From: Clostridia bacterium | GTDB lineage: Bacteria > Bacillota > Clostridia > Oscillospirales > CAG-272 | Assembly: GCA_017451485.1 (NCBI GenBank) | Contig: JAFTOG010000007.1 | Span: 1 to 59,893, forward strand | Direction of reading: 5' to 3' | DNA length: 59,893 nucleotides | In this document: positions 7,439-16,133 of the stretch, one piece after another | How positions within the stretch are numbered: the first letter of the stretch is position 1 | Layout of the letters: every line of letters begins with the position of its first letter | Made by a program: the position numbers and the translations under genes | The notes under the pieces: model-generated | Told to the model about the DNA's origin: nothing | What the model saw: only the letters and a program-made list of their open reading frames with translations | The model's database searches: none

Positions 7439-8875
7439 TTAAATATTTTCTCCGTGCAAAAACCCTACTATGATATCGTACATTCTATCCATAGAATCAA
7501 TTTCCATAGTCTCGCCGGGAGTATGAAGGTCGTGGACATTACATCCTACGGAAATAGCCTCCATATCAGGACATGAGCCTGTTATAATTCCACATTCCAA
7601 TCCTGCGTGGATAAGTGTTATTTTAGGTAAGGAACCGATTACGGATTTATAAGCATGTATATAGTCCTTGACAAGGGTAGATTCCTTTGGACTCTCCCAG
7701 CCGGGATATTTTTCGTGATGATAGGTGCTTCCACCTATGTCATATGCTAAGGAATCAAGCTCAGCCACACAGCCCATAAGGTCATTTTCACTGTATGAAC
7801 GGGAGGAAAAGCCAATATAAAAGCCTGTGTCCTCTGTGCTAACCCGTGCAAGATTTCTTGATATTGCAGGAAGGATGGGTTCCTCACTTCTGTATTGTAA
7901 AACACCGTTAGGAACCGAAAGGGCATAAATAAGCTTTTGTGTATCTTTTAAGGAAAAAGCCGAGGAGGTGTTTGTTTTCTCTGCTTTTAATGTCAGATTT
8001 TTATCTTCATCGGCAGTTATAAGAGACATGATATATGATCTTGCATCATCCAAGAGCCCATCAATAGGGGTGCTTGATATAACGGTAGCCTCACATTCAC
8101 GGGGGATGGCGTTGTCTCTGTCGCCACCGTCAATGGATGACACACGGATATCAGTCCTTTCTGAAAGGAATGAAAGAAGCTTACCCATCAAAACATTTGA
8201 ATTTTGTCTTCCTCTGTCAATATCCTCACCTGAGTGTCCACCAAAGAGACCGGTTACAGTAAGCTTATAACCGGAGAAATTTCCACTTTCCGGTACAGCA
8301 GGACAGCTGAGACGTGTTCTTATTCCTCCACAGCAACCGATTATTATTGTGTTTTCCTCTGCTGAATCGAGGTTTATCATTCTATGGGATCTGATTTTTG
8401 TGTAGTCAAATTTTGATGCTCCGACAAGGCCAATTTCCTCACCTGAGGTAAAAAGACATTCAATACGGGGATGGGAAAAAGAATCATCGCTGAGAATGGC
8501 GAGCATAATAGCAACGCCAAAGCCGTCATCGGCACCGAGGGTAGTGCCATTAGCCCTTAGAATGTTTCCCTCACGGATAAGCTCAATAGGGTCGGATAAG
8601 AAATTATGGGGGCAGTCTTTATTTTTCTCGCACACCATATCAGTATGTGCCTGTAGTAGTATAGAATCCTCATTTTCCCGACCTTGTGTCGCATTTTTTA
8701 CAATCAGGACATTGTTTTCCTTGTCCCTCAGATACTCAAATCCATGCACCACGGCAAATTCACATATATAGTCGGTAATTCCTGACTCGTTTCTTGAGCC
8801 ACGGGGAATTTTTGATATTTCTTCAAAATAAGAAAACGGAGCCTCGTTTTTTACTCCTGATATAATTTGTGCCAT
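7439..8875 (-). CDS. pepD: PepD-type aminoacyl-histidine (Xaa-His) dipeptidase, M20 family
   Basis: This 478-residue cytoplasmic metallopeptidase of the M20 family cleaves dipeptides with broad specificity. Metal-ligand motifs are in place: LLQAHTDMVCEKN (first His), LGADDGFGVAIML (bridging Asp), FTSGEEIGLVGASKFD (catalytic and metal Glu), RMINLDSAEE, and a late His in TLIHAGLECG. I chose the ATG at 8875 because GGAGAG lies directly upstream, rather than the ATG four codons earlier. Its promoter (8908-8936) is divergent from that of the glycosidase operon. It is monocistronic, and roughly 80 bases separate its end from the response regulator start. Confidence 0.9.
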   Translation of the reverse strand: MAQIISGVKNEAPFSYFEEISKIPRGSRNESGITDYICEFAVVHGFEYLRDKENNVLIVKNATQGRENEDSILLQAHTDMVCEKNKDCPHNFLSDPIELIREGNILRANGTTLGADDGFGVAIMLAILSDDSFSHPRIECLFTSGEEIGLVGASKFDYTKIRSHRMINLDSAEENTIIIGCCGGIRTRLSCPAVPESGNFSGYKLTVTGLFGGHSGEDIDRGRQNSNVLMGKLLSFLSERTDIRVSSIDGGDRDNAIPRECEATVISSTPIDGLLDDARSYIMSLITADEDKNLTLKAEKTNTSSAFSLKDTQKLIYALSVPNGVLQYRSEEPILPAISRNLARVSTEDTGFYIGFSSRSYSENDLMGCVAELDSLAYDIGGSTYHHEKYPGWESPKESTLVKDYIHAYKSVIGSLPKITLIHAGLECGIITGSCPDMEAISVGCNVHDLHTPGETMEIDSMDRMYDIIVGFLHGENI

Positions 8876-8907
8876 AGAACTCTCCAATAAAATATATATT
8901 CAATTAT

Positions 8908-8936
8908 ATTTTATTCCATAGTTATGTAAAAGTCAA
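8908..8936 (-). promoter_or_regulatory. Promoter of pepD
   Basis: On the minus strand, TTGACT (8931-8936) and TAAAAT (8908-8913) are spaced by exactly 17 bases and point at pepD. Confidence 0.65.
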
Positions 8937-8966
8937 GTAAAATGTTATCGGGATTGAAACATTTCC

Positions 8967-8995
8967 TTGACTTTACATATCCTTTATGATAATAT
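8967..8995 (+). promoter_or_regulatory. Promoter of the GH42-GH43-GH43 operon
   Basis: TTGACT (8967-8972) and TAATAT (8990-8995) are separated by 17 bases, 35 bases before the GH42 start. It is back to back with the pepD promoter. No clear operator palindrome is seen between them. Confidence 0.65.
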
Positions 8996-9030
8996 TTAGT
9001 TGTAGAATTATTATAGAAGGAGAAGCTTTT

Positions 9031-10998
9031 ATGTTTTATTTTGGAGCAGCCTATTATCCCGAGCTTTGGGATAAGGCAGAGATTGACAAGGATATCAAGG
9101 TGATGAAGGAATACGGTCTTAACTGTATGCGAGTTGGCGAATTTGCATGGAGCACTATGGAAAAGACTGAGGGAGTGTTTGATTTTTCACTTTTTGGCTA
9201 TGTTATAGACAAGCTTTATGAGAACGGAATTTATACAATTATGTGTACACCGTCCTGCACTCCTCCCCGTTGGTTCTTTAAGAAGTATCCCGACGCTATC
9301 CGTACTGTAACTAACGGTAATTCAAGGGAAAAGCAGCTTCACCGTGCAAGAGTCCACACCTGTAAATCCAATAAGGATGCAAGGAGGCTTAATGCAAGAA
9401 TAGCTGAGGAAATGGCAAAGTATTTTGGCAACCACCCCGGACTTATCGGCTGGCAGATAGATAACGAGCTATTCCCTTATGATGACGGATGCTACTGCCC
9501 GGACTGTGTTAAGGGCTTTCGTGAGTATCTTAAGAGAAAGTACGGAACAATAGAAAGCTTGAATAAGGCGTGGGGAACCTATCGTTGGTCACTCGACTAT
9601 TCGGATTTTGATGAGATAGAGCCCCCCCATACCAACCATTGGGAAAACCCCAGCAGATTTGTTGAATGGGCTAATTTCCAGTGCGAGCTGATTTATACTT
9701 ATACATGGGAGCAGGCTGATGCTATAAGGAAGTATTCCAATGCACCTATCGGCACAGATATGATGACAAACAACTATTTGAGCTACCGTGATATGAATAA
9801 GAAGCTTGATGTAGTTCAGTACAATCATTACGATAAGATCAATATTATGTACCGTAATATGTTTGTATTCGACTTCCTTCGTAAGGTTAAGGAACGCCCC
9901 TTCTGGGTAACTGAGACCCTCGTTGGCTGGAACGGAGGTTATTGTGCGTCCAACGATTACCACCATATTGACAGCTGTTATATGAATACTATCTCCCCCA
10001 TCTGTAAGGGTGGAGAAATGAATCTTTTTTGGCTTTTCCGTGCTCATCCAAACGGACATGAGCTTGGCCACGGCTCTATTGTTAACACATCGGGAAGACC
10101 TTACAGCGTTTCACAGGGTGTGAAGAGAGCAGCAGAGCATGTTGAAAAATGTAAGGATTTTCTTGAAAATTCTAAAATTGAGTCCAGGATTGCCCTTACA
10201 TATTCCACCGCAGCAGTAAAGAGCTTTTCTCATGCTCCCCTGGTAGAGGATCTATATAAGCACTACCGTGAAAGACTTATTGATACCTTCCATGCTCCTC
10301 TTAAGCATTATAATGTGGATGTAATAGAAACGGATGCTTGTCTTGAGGGATATGATATTCTGCTTTCTCCTATGCTTTCTAATGCAACAGAATGTGGCTT
10401 TAAGGAAAGAGTAACAGAATGGATAAATAACGGTGGTACATGGATTGTCGGTCCACTTTCCGATATAATGACAGAGTATGCATCCAAATATACAGAGGCA
10501 CCGTTCTCATTCCTTGAGGAGCTTGGAGGAGTATATACAAAGTACAATATTCCCTTTGATTATCAGGTTGACGAGCTTGTAAAGACTCATTTTGTGGATA
10601 ACGGACAGGAAATAAAGACATCTTTGAGCTATGATGCCTTTGAGACCGTAGACAGCGAGGCTGTTGCTGTTTATTCGGGTGGAGAGGATTATGACGGACT
10701 TGCCGCTATCACAAGGCGTAAGGTAGGTAAGGGTCAGGTTATTATTCTCGGTACCGGAATTGACGGTGATGCTCTTATTAAGCTCATTGACAGAGCACCA
10801 ATTTGCGAGGCGTCGGAAAATATAGAGCTTATTGAGAGAAGCGGTAAGGAAAACGGTATAATAGCTCTTGAGCTTGGCGGTAAGGACGGATATGTTGTTC
10901 TTTGCGGAGAGTATTACGATATCCTTGGCGAAAAGACTGTTTCCGGCAGGGTGGAGCTCAAGCCATTTGAAGCAATTTTCTTAAAAAAGGCAGAGTGA
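9031..10998 (+). CDS. Glycoside hydrolase family 42 beta-galactosidase
   Basis: This 655-residue retaining beta-galactosidase has the family 42 start FGAAYYPELW, the acid/base Glu146 in IGWQIDNEL, the nucleophile Glu295 in FWVTETLVGWNG, and a four-cysteine zinc cluster (Cys111, then CYCPDC at 154-159). After the TIM barrel come the trimerisation domain (about 385-580) and a small C-terminal beta domain ending KPFEAIFL. It hydrolyses terminal beta-galactosides, often from galactan or arabinogalactan, in the cytoplasm (no signal peptide). GAAGGAGAA precedes the ATG at 9031; an ATG 15 codons upstream has none. It heads an operon with two GH43 genes, suggesting joint degradation of arabinose- and galactose-containing oligosaccharides. 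Confidence 0.93.
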   Translation: MFYFGAAYYPELWDKAEIDKDIKVMKEYGLNCMRVGEFAWSTMEKTEGVFDFSLFGYVIDKLYENGIYTIMCTPSCTPPRWFFKKYPDAIRTVTNGNSREKQLHRARVHTCKSNKDARRLNARIAEEMAKYFGNHPGLIGWQIDNELFPYDDGCYCPDCVKGFREYLKRKYGTIESLNKAWGTYRWSLDYSDFDEIEPPHTNHWENPSRFVEWANFQCELIYTYTWEQADAIRKYSNAPIGTDMMTNNYLSYRDMNKKLDVVQYNHYDKINIMYRNMFVFDFLRKVKERPFWVTETLVGWNGGYCASNDYHHIDSCYMNTISPICKGGEMNLFWLFRAHPNGHELGHGSIVNTSGRPYSVSQGVKRAAEHVEKCKDFLENSKIESRIALTYSTAAVKSFSHAPLVEDLYKHYRERLIDTFHAPLKHYNVDVIETDACLEGYDILLSPMLSNATECGFKERVTEWINNGGTWIVGPLSDIMTEYASKYTEAPFSFLEELGGVYTKYNIPFDYQVDELVKTHFVDNGQEIKTSLSYDAFETVDSEAVAVYSGGEDYDGLAAITRRKVGKGQVIILGTGIDGDALIKLIDRAPICEASENIELIERSGKENGIIALELGGKDGYVVLCGEYYDILGEKTVSGRVELKPFEAIFLKKAE

Positions 10999-11002
10999 GT
11001 GT

Positions 11003-11863
11003 ATGAAATTCAGTGATATTAATATAAGAGATCCCTTTATTCTTACTTATAACGGCAAATATTATTTATATGGCACAAGAGCCAAGAATACCTGGGAATA
11101 TAGCCCCATTGAAACCGTAGGATTTGATGTGTACATCAGCGACGATATGGAGAATTGGAGTGAGCCAAAGGAGATTTTCTCTTACTATGAGGGCTTTTGG
11201 GGGGACAGACAGTATTGGGCACCTGAGGTGCACTACTATAAGGGTAGGTTCTATCTTTTTGCATCCTTCAACTCTGAAACGACCCACAGAGGAACAGCAA
11301 TTTTGGTTTGTGACACTCCCGATGGCAGATTTATCGAGCATTCAAACAGAGCAATAACACCCTGGGATTGGGAGTGCCTTGACGGTACATTATATGTGGA
11401 AAATGATACACCGTATATTGTTTTTTGTCACGAATGGACTCAAATTAAGGATGGAACCGTATGTGCCCTACAGCTTACCCCTGACCTTAAGGAGTCTGTT
11501 GGAGAGCCCATTGAATTATGGCGTGCTTCAACCCCGTCATGGGTACATAGCTGGAACGGTGAGGATTTTGTAACCGACGGACCTTTTATACTGAGGCTTG
11601 ATGATGAGCTTATCTGTATTTGGTCAAGCTTTACTGAAGGAAATGAATATTGCGAGGCAATTTCCCGTTCCGACAACGGAAGCATAAATGGAAAATGGAC
11701 TATTGATGAGGAGCTTTTATTCAGCAAGGACGGAGGACACGGTATGATATTTACCGACCTTGACGGTGAGCTCAATTTCATATATCATACCCCAAACAAT
11801 ACCCCTTTTGAAAGACCGGCTGTTGTAAAGCTTACAAAGGAACAGCTTAAGAGGAAAAAATAA
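11003..11863 (+). CDS. Compact glycoside hydrolase family 43 enzyme
   Basis: A single five-bladed propeller of 286 residues without an accessory domain. The general base is Asp10 (IRDPFILTYNGKYYLYG) and a candidate pKa modulator is Asp127 (CLDGTLYVENDTPYIVF). At the position where the general acid normally reads EGP, this protein reads VTDGPFIL (Asp192). His246 in GGHGMIF matches the structural His near the calcium site. It begins 5 bases after GH42 and its stop overlaps the next start (TAATG), so all three genes are coupled. It likely removes arabinose or xylose side chains; the Asp-for-Glu change raises the possibility of altered activity. Confidence 0.85.
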   Translation: MKFSDINIRDPFILTYNGKYYLYGTRAKNTWEYSPIETVGFDVYISDDMENWSEPKEIFSYYEGFWGDRQYWAPEVHYYKGRFYLFASFNSETTHRGTAILVCDTPDGRFIEHSNRAITPWDWECLDGTLYVENDTPYIVFCHEWTQIKDGTVCALQLTPDLKESVGEPIELWRASTPSWVHSWNGEDFVTDGPFILRLDDELICIWSSFTEGNEYCEAISRSDNGSINGKWTIDEELLFSKDGGHGMIFTDLDGELNFIYHTPNNTPFERPAVVKLTKEQLKRKK

Positions 11864-13332
11864 TGAAGCAGGCATTTAATCCATATTTACCTCTTAATGA
11901 GTATATTCCCGACGGAGAGCCCCATGTTTTTGGAGACAGGGTATACATTTACGGCTCCCACGATAAGGAAAACGGAGAGGACTTTTGTATGCTGGATTAT
12001 GTTACATATTCAGCATCTGTTACCGACCTTACCGACTGGAGATATGAGGGCGTAATATACAAGGCAAGCCGTGACCCCCTATATCCTCAGTATAAATATA
12101 TGTATGCTCCTGATGTAGTGCAGGGAAATGACGGAAGATACTATCTTTATTATTCTCTTGCCAACACCTACCCCGATTGCAGTTATATAATGGGAGTTGC
12201 AGTATGCGATACTCCCTACGGTGATTTTGAATATCTGGGCTATGTCCGTTATAAGGATGGCACCCCTATGCAGGATTACGCCATATTTGACCCCGCCTGT
12301 CTTAACGATAACGGTGTAATACGATTTTATTATGGAATGTGGTTTGATTTCGATGAAAACCCCACACTTACCCGTGAGCAAAGTATAGAAAAGCAAATGT
12401 CCACCTTCAAAAAGACAAGGGAAGAGGTCCTTAATACTCCGGGTGGAGTTATGGGTCCTATTTATGTGGAGCTTTGCGACGATATGCTGACGGTAAAGGA
12501 CGCACCGAGAAGAATTTTCCCTGCTATATATGAGGGAACAGACTTTAAGGGGCACGAGTTTTTTGAGGCCAGCTCTATGCGTAAGGTAGGAGATAAATAC
12601 TATTTTATTTACTCATCCTGGCAAAACCACGAGCTTTGCTATGCTGTAAGTGATTATCCCGACAGGGACTTTCACTTCGGTGGCGTTATAATTTCCAACG
12701 GAGATGTGGGATATAACGGAAGATTGCCTAAGGACAGACTTATGCGTTCCGGTAATAATCACGGCAGCATTGAATGTATAAACGGTGAATGGTATATTTT
12801 CTATCACAGACACACTACTAAGATGGAATTTTCCCGTCAGGGCTGTGCTGAGAAAATAAAAATTCTGCCCGATGGCTCCATCCCGCAGGTTGAGATGACC
12901 TCCTGTGGATTAAACGGCGGTCCCCTTAAGGCAAGGGGAAATTATCCGTCTGCAATCTGTTGTAATCTTACAAACGGAAATATGCCACATTGCTGGTGTC
13001 CCAATTACCGTCTTCCTCATCTTGCTGCAAGAAACAATGAGAGATTTATATCCGAAATTGAAAACGGTAATATTATAGGCTATAAATATTTCAGCTTTGA
13101 AAATGTTAAGAGAATAGGAATAAAGTACAGAAGCTATGATATTACTCCAAAGGGAAGCTTCTTAGTAAAGCTCGCCTTTGACGGAGCTGTAATAGGTAGA
13201 ATTCCCGTTTCTCATAGTCCTGAGTGGATATCATCTGTAGCGATGGTTAATGCCGTAAACGGAGTGTACCCCCTTTATTTTGAATACGAGGGTGAAGGAT
13301 CGGTTGAGGTTATAGAATTTTTCTTTGAATAA
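11863..13332 (+). CDS. Glycoside hydrolase family 43 protein, paralogue of the gene at 2429
   Basis: This 489-residue enzyme is similar to the product of 2429-3895 along its entire length: both start MKQ.FNP.LPL and share PDGEPHVFGDRVY and APDVVQGNDGRYYLYYSLA. Catalytic candidates are Asp17, Asp143 (IFDPACL) and Glu235 (HEFFEASS). The C-terminal beta domain of about 140 residues is also conserved. It is the last gene of the GH42 operon; its ATG overlaps the preceding stop by one base and the operon ends at a strong terminator. The two paralogues flank a 5-kb block of unrelated genes, which suggests duplication followed by insertion or rearrangement. Confidence 0.88.
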   Translation: MKQAFNPYLPLNEYIPDGEPHVFGDRVYIYGSHDKENGEDFCMLDYVTYSASVTDLTDWRYEGVIYKASRDPLYPQYKYMYAPDVVQGNDGRYYLYYSLANTYPDCSYIMGVAVCDTPYGDFEYLGYVRYKDGTPMQDYAIFDPACLNDNGVIRFYYGMWFDFDENPTLTREQSIEKQMSTFKKTREEVLNTPGGVMGPIYVELCDDMLTVKDAPRRIFPAIYEGTDFKGHEFFEASSMRKVGDKYYFIYSSWQNHELCYAVSDYPDRDFHFGGVIISNGDVGYNGRLPKDRLMRSGNNHGSIECINGEWYIFYHRHTTKMEFSRQGCAEKIKILPDGSIPQVEMTSCGLNGGPLKARGNYPSAICCNLTNGNMPHCWCPNYRLPHLAARNNERFISEIENGNIIGYKYFSFENVKRIGIKYRSYDITPKGSFLVKLAFDGAVIGRIPVSHSPEWISSVAMVNAVNGVYPLYFEYEGEGSVEVIEFFFE

Positions 13333-13368
13333 ATTTAGCGTCGCAAAAATGCGACGCTAAATTTTTGT
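13331..13368 (+). terminator. Terminator of the glycosidase operon
   Basis: A perfect 14-bp stem (AAATTTAGCGTCGC / GCGACGCTAAATTT) with a 6-base loop runs into a T tract, starting at the stop codon. Confidence 0.88.
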
Positions 13369-13396
13369 TGCATAACGGGAGCTTTTGTGATACAAT
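13368..13396 (+). promoter_or_regulatory. Promoter of the HD-domain gene
   Basis: TTGCAT (13368-13373) and TACAAT (13391-13396) are spaced 17 bases apart and begin right after the terminator. Confidence 0.6.
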
Positions 13397-13442
13397 ATTT
13401 ATAGGTGGATATTTAATTAAATCACGCAGAGTCGAGGTTGCT

Positions 13443-14102
13443 ATGATAACATATAATGAAATTAAAAACGATAAAAATATCAGGACGTACATAGAGCAGG
13501 CGGACAAGTCCCTCCTTGCCCTTGGTTATACGGAGCATAGCTATGCCCATGTTGGGCTTGTATCCCACAGGGCTGAATATATATTAAGGTCTCTTTGCTA
13601 CGGAGACAGAGATATTGAGCTTGCTAAAATTGCCTCGTTTATGCACGATATCGGTAATGTGGTAAACCGTAAGGACCATTCCCAAAGTGGAGCCTTAATG
13701 TCATTTCGTATTCTTGATAAAATGGGTATGGATGCAGAGGAGATTGCGAAAATAGTTTCTGCCATAGGTAATCATGATGAGGGTGACGGAGTGGCAGTCA
13801 GCCCAATTGCTGCAGCTCTGATAATAGCAGATAAATCAGATGTACGGAGGACAAGGGTTCGCAATCACGATTTTACCACCTTTGATATTCACGATAGAGT
13901 AAACTATTCTGTAATAAGCTCCGATTTGAAAATCAATGATGACAAAACTCAGATAAATCTGATTCTGGAAATTGATACAGAGATAAGCTCAGTTGTAAAT
14001 TACTTTGAGATTTTCCTCCAGAGAATGATAATGTGCCGTAAGGCAGCAACAGCTCTTAAGCTGGACTTTAAGCTGACTATAAACGGTCAGGAATTGATGT
14101 AA
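13443..14102 (+). CDS. HD-domain metal-dependent phosphohydrolase
   Basis: This 219-residue protein has HD superfamily ligands: His in HSYAHVGLVSHRAEY, the HD pair in SFMHDIGNVV, and the later IGNHDEGDG and ADKSD motifs. HD proteins hydrolyse phosphate esters of nucleotides or signalling nucleotides using divalent metal ions, but the substrate cannot be inferred. The ATG at 13443 is preceded by GAGGTTG; upstream in-frame codons lack a ribosome binding site. It is monocistronic between a promoter and a terminator. A C-terminal portion (about 150-219) with alternating strands follows the HD core and may be an oligomerisation or regulatory extension. Confidence 0.8.
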   Translation: MITYNEIKNDKNIRTYIEQADKSLLALGYTEHSYAHVGLVSHRAEYILRSLCYGDRDIELAKIASFMHDIGNVVNRKDHSQSGALMSFRILDKMGMDAEEIAKIVSAIGNHDEGDGVAVSPIAAALIIADKSDVRRTRVRNHDFTTFDIHDRVNYSVISSDLKINDDKTQINLILEIDTEISSVVNYFEIFLQRMIMCRKAATALKLDFKLTINGQELM

Positions 14103-14137
14103 TTGTTGAAATACGCAAACAAAAAGCTGCAAAAACA

Positions 14138-14170
14138 AGTAAAAGCACGGGTAAACCGTGCTTTTACTAA
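14138..14170 (+). terminator. Terminator of the HD-domain gene
   Basis: Stem AGTAAAAGCACGG/CCGTGCTTTTACT, 13 bp with a 5-base loop, 35 bases after the stop codon. Confidence 0.8.
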
Positions 14171-14247
14171 TATATACATATGAACAAATGAACATATTAT
14201 ATTTATAATGTGTGATTTATTTGCTGATTGTGCATCTGCAAATCTTC

Positions 14248-14742
14248 TTAATCACGCTTAGGCATAGGGCGTCTTTTGGCAGTAAAGTCGGAAACGGTTA
14301 TCCTTATTGCAGTAACGCCTCCAACCATTTTATCGCTGAATTCAAAGTCCTTTTTTGTCTGGGTTTTCATAAGAATAGTAAGGGCTTCCTTTTTGCCTTC
14401 GATATCCTCGACTACCTCGGCAACACCCTCACCCATAACAGAGGAGTAGCACACTCCGTATTCACAGGCGTACCGACCCTCAAAGGGAACTATATCTGTA
14501 TCTATTTCTATAAAAACCTTCGGGTTTACCCTTAGTATATCAAGCTTACGGCCTACTGTTGCTCCGTGCATATACAAGGTGAGCTTACCGTCTATCATTG
14601 TATAACCGTAATTCATAGGCACAACATAGGGCATATCCTTGTCTATCATACCCACATGGACAATTTTGGCTCTGTCAAGTATGCCTATTATTTCATTTAT
14701 GTCGGTAATCTCTCTTTCCCGTCTTGTAATTCCGTATTTCAT
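14248..14742 (-). CDS. Pyridoxamine 5'-phosphate oxidase-like flavoprotein (NimA-like)
   Basis: This 164-residue protein resembles the split-barrel flavin-binding family that includes nitroimidazole-resistance protein NimA. It has MPYVVPMNYGYTMIDGKLTLYMHGATVGRK (about 39-68), the typical strand-turn-strand with flavin phosphate contacts, and CYSSVMGEGVAEVV (about 98-111). Such proteins are small cytoplasmic flavin reductases; physiological substrates are mostly unknown, and resistance to nitro drugs should not be assumed. GAGAGGAAAA precedes the ATG. Its start lies 24 bases from the end of the HAD fusion gene on the same strand, so the two are probably co-transcribed. Confidence 0.75.
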   Translation of the reverse strand: MKYGITRREREITDINEIIGILDRAKIVHVGMIDKDMPYVVPMNYGYTMIDGKLTLYMHGATVGRKLDILRVNPKVFIEIDTDIVPFEGRYACEYGVCYSSVMGEGVAEVVEDIEGKKEALTILMKTQTKKDFEFSDKMVGGVTAIRITVSDFTAKRRPMPKRD

Positions 14743-14766
14743 TTATATATTTTCCTCTCGAATTAT

Positions 14767-15864
14767 TTATATAGTCTTTATTTCAATATCATAATATTTC
14801 TCTTGAAACATTATGGCATTTCTGATTTCTTCCTCTGTAAATTTTTTGCCGTCTAATGAAGCAACAAGCTTATCCTCGATATCGTCAAGACGGTGGATAA
14901 TGCCGACTATTTTTGCATTGCAGGCTTTTACAGGCTCGTTTACCCCAAGCAAATAAACATCCATTTCCTCTCCGTCTCCACCTACCGTGTTTGGTATGTA
15001 TCCGTAATTTACGGGATATATCATATCCGAATACTTCGGATGGGCACTACCTAAGGGTCTGTCAATGGCTACTTCTACTTCCTTGCCTAAATACTCGCTT
15101 GATATAACTCGCCTAAGTATTACTTCTTCAATAAATTTAGCAGCTCCGTCCTCGTCGTTGCTTCCTGCAATGTAGTCGGCTACGGATTTTACCTCGTCTA
15201 TCCCATTGAAGACAGCAATTCCCATACCACACATTTTAATAGGCTCTATATCGTCGTGGTCATCTCCAAAATAAGCCACCATATTCGGAGAAATTTCTGC
15301 TATGTCAAGCATTGTTTTTATACCGTTCCACTTAGTAGCTGCTTTATCCATTATCTGCATTAAATGTCCGTTTGCCACAGTATAGTACAAATCCTCTGAC
15401 AGCTGACCTTTTACAAGCTCTAAGGTGTCTTCCGTGTCAATGCCTACAAGTAGCTTTATAGCCCCCTCTGTCTGTGCCACGCTTATCAAATCATTGCAAA
15501 CAACGGTTTCATAATCCTCAATAGGTACATTGGAGTAGGCTACATCCCCTGTTTCAAGAGTTATACGAAGGTTGGGGAAGTGCTGTAATGCTTCGAGTAG
15601 CTTAACTGCACTATCCTTGCAAATTCCGTATTCGGTCTTGGTGCCTTTACAGATTATTCTTGCCCCGTTGGAAACCACCATAGAATCAAAGCCAATTGCA
15701 TTGTGATAATCAGTTACAGCACGAACAGGTCTTGCAGTTGCCACCATTATTTTGATAGAATGCTTTTTACACTCCTTAAGAACACCTACTGTGTAAGAGG
15801 ACAGTGATTTATCCGTATGAAGCAGAGTCCTGTCTAAATCTACAATAATTGCTTTAATATTCAT
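14767..15864 (-). CDS. Cof-type HAD phosphatase fused to an inorganic-pyrophosphatase-like domain
   Basis: Residues 1-250 form a Cof-type HAD hydrolase: catalytic Asp pair in IIVDLDRTLLHTD, VATARPVRAV, a cap domain, Lys in AATKWNGIK, and the late acidic motif YFGDDHDDIEP. Residues about 255-365 look like the core of a family I soluble pyrophosphatase: KEVEVAIDRPLGSAHPKY, then YPVNYGYIPNT followed by GGDGEEMDVYLLG, which parallels the canonical YPxNYGYIPxT...DGDxxDVxVL stretch. The enzyme might couple dephosphorylation with pyrophosphate hydrolysis, or the second domain may be regulatory. The ATG at 15864 has GAGG at suitable spacing. The total length exceeds an ordinary Cof protein by about 100 residues. 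Confidence 0.82.
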   Translation of the reverse strand: MNIKAIIVDLDRTLLHTDKSLSSYTVGVLKECKKHSIKIMVATARPVRAVTDYHNAIGFDSMVVSNGARIICKGTKTEYGICKDSAVKLLEALQHFPNLRITLETGDVAYSNVPIEDYETVVCNDLISVAQTEGAIKLLVGIDTEDTLELVKGQLSEDLYYTVANGHLMQIMDKAATKWNGIKTMLDIAEISPNMVAYFGDDHDDIEPIKMCGMGIAVFNGIDEVKSVADYIAGSNDEDGAAKFIEEVILRRVISSEYLGKEVEVAIDRPLGSAHPKYSDMIYPVNYGYIPNTVGGDGEEMDVYLLGVNEPVKACNAKIVGIIHRLDDIEDKLVASLDGKKFTEEEIRNAIMFQEKYYDIEIKTI

Positions 15865-15902
15865 TGTTTGCATCCTCGTTATTAAGCTTATCTGACAGTT
15901 AG

Positions 15903-15931
15903 ATTATACCATAACGGGGAAGAGAAGTAAA
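15903..15931 (-). promoter_or_regulatory. Promoter of the HAD fusion gene (module A)
   Basis: TTTACT (15926-15931) and TATAAT (15903-15908) are spaced 17 bases apart on the minus strand. The surrounding sequence GTTAGATTATACCATAA is identical in the promoter at 17733-17761. Confidence 0.65.
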
Positions 15932-15966
15932 GAGAAAAATCGGAGTTGTGAGCTTGAAAAGCAAAC

Positions 15967-16054
15967 AATATGATACGCTATGCGTGATTATGAATTTGTC
16001 TTTTACAGGCGTAGCCAATCATAACTCATAGCATGCTTGAATGGCAATCATAGT
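15967..16054. repeat. Palindrome array 3 (degenerate; linker ATTATGA / TCATAAT)
   Basis: Small hairpins ACGC-TAT-GCGT (15974-15984), GGC-GTA-GCC (16008-16016) and CAT-AGC-ATG (around 16027) are separated by ATATGAT and GATTATGA in the left part and AATCATAA and CAATCATA in the right part. This is the same forward-then-reverse-complement linker arrangement as in the other two arrays, but shorter and more decayed. Confidence 0.55.
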
Positions 16055-16061
16055 TGTTCTA

Positions 16062-16133
16062 CAAGAGATAATAAAAAATGCCCAGCATAAGCTGAGCATT
16101 TTTGTATTCGACAGAGTCGAGATTATCTTTTTG
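16062..16133 (-). terminator. Structured terminator element, copy A
   Basis: The outer arms CAAGAGATAAT (16062-16072) and ATTATCTTTTTG (16122-16133) enclose an AATGC-CAGC/GCTG-GCATT hairpin with A/T flanks and a small CGAC/GTCG hairpin. The same layout occurs at 17958-18055, with compensating changes in the first stem (CAGC/GCTG here, CTGC/GCAG there). It lies downstream of the leucine-rich lipoprotein gene on the minus strand. Confidence 0.65.
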
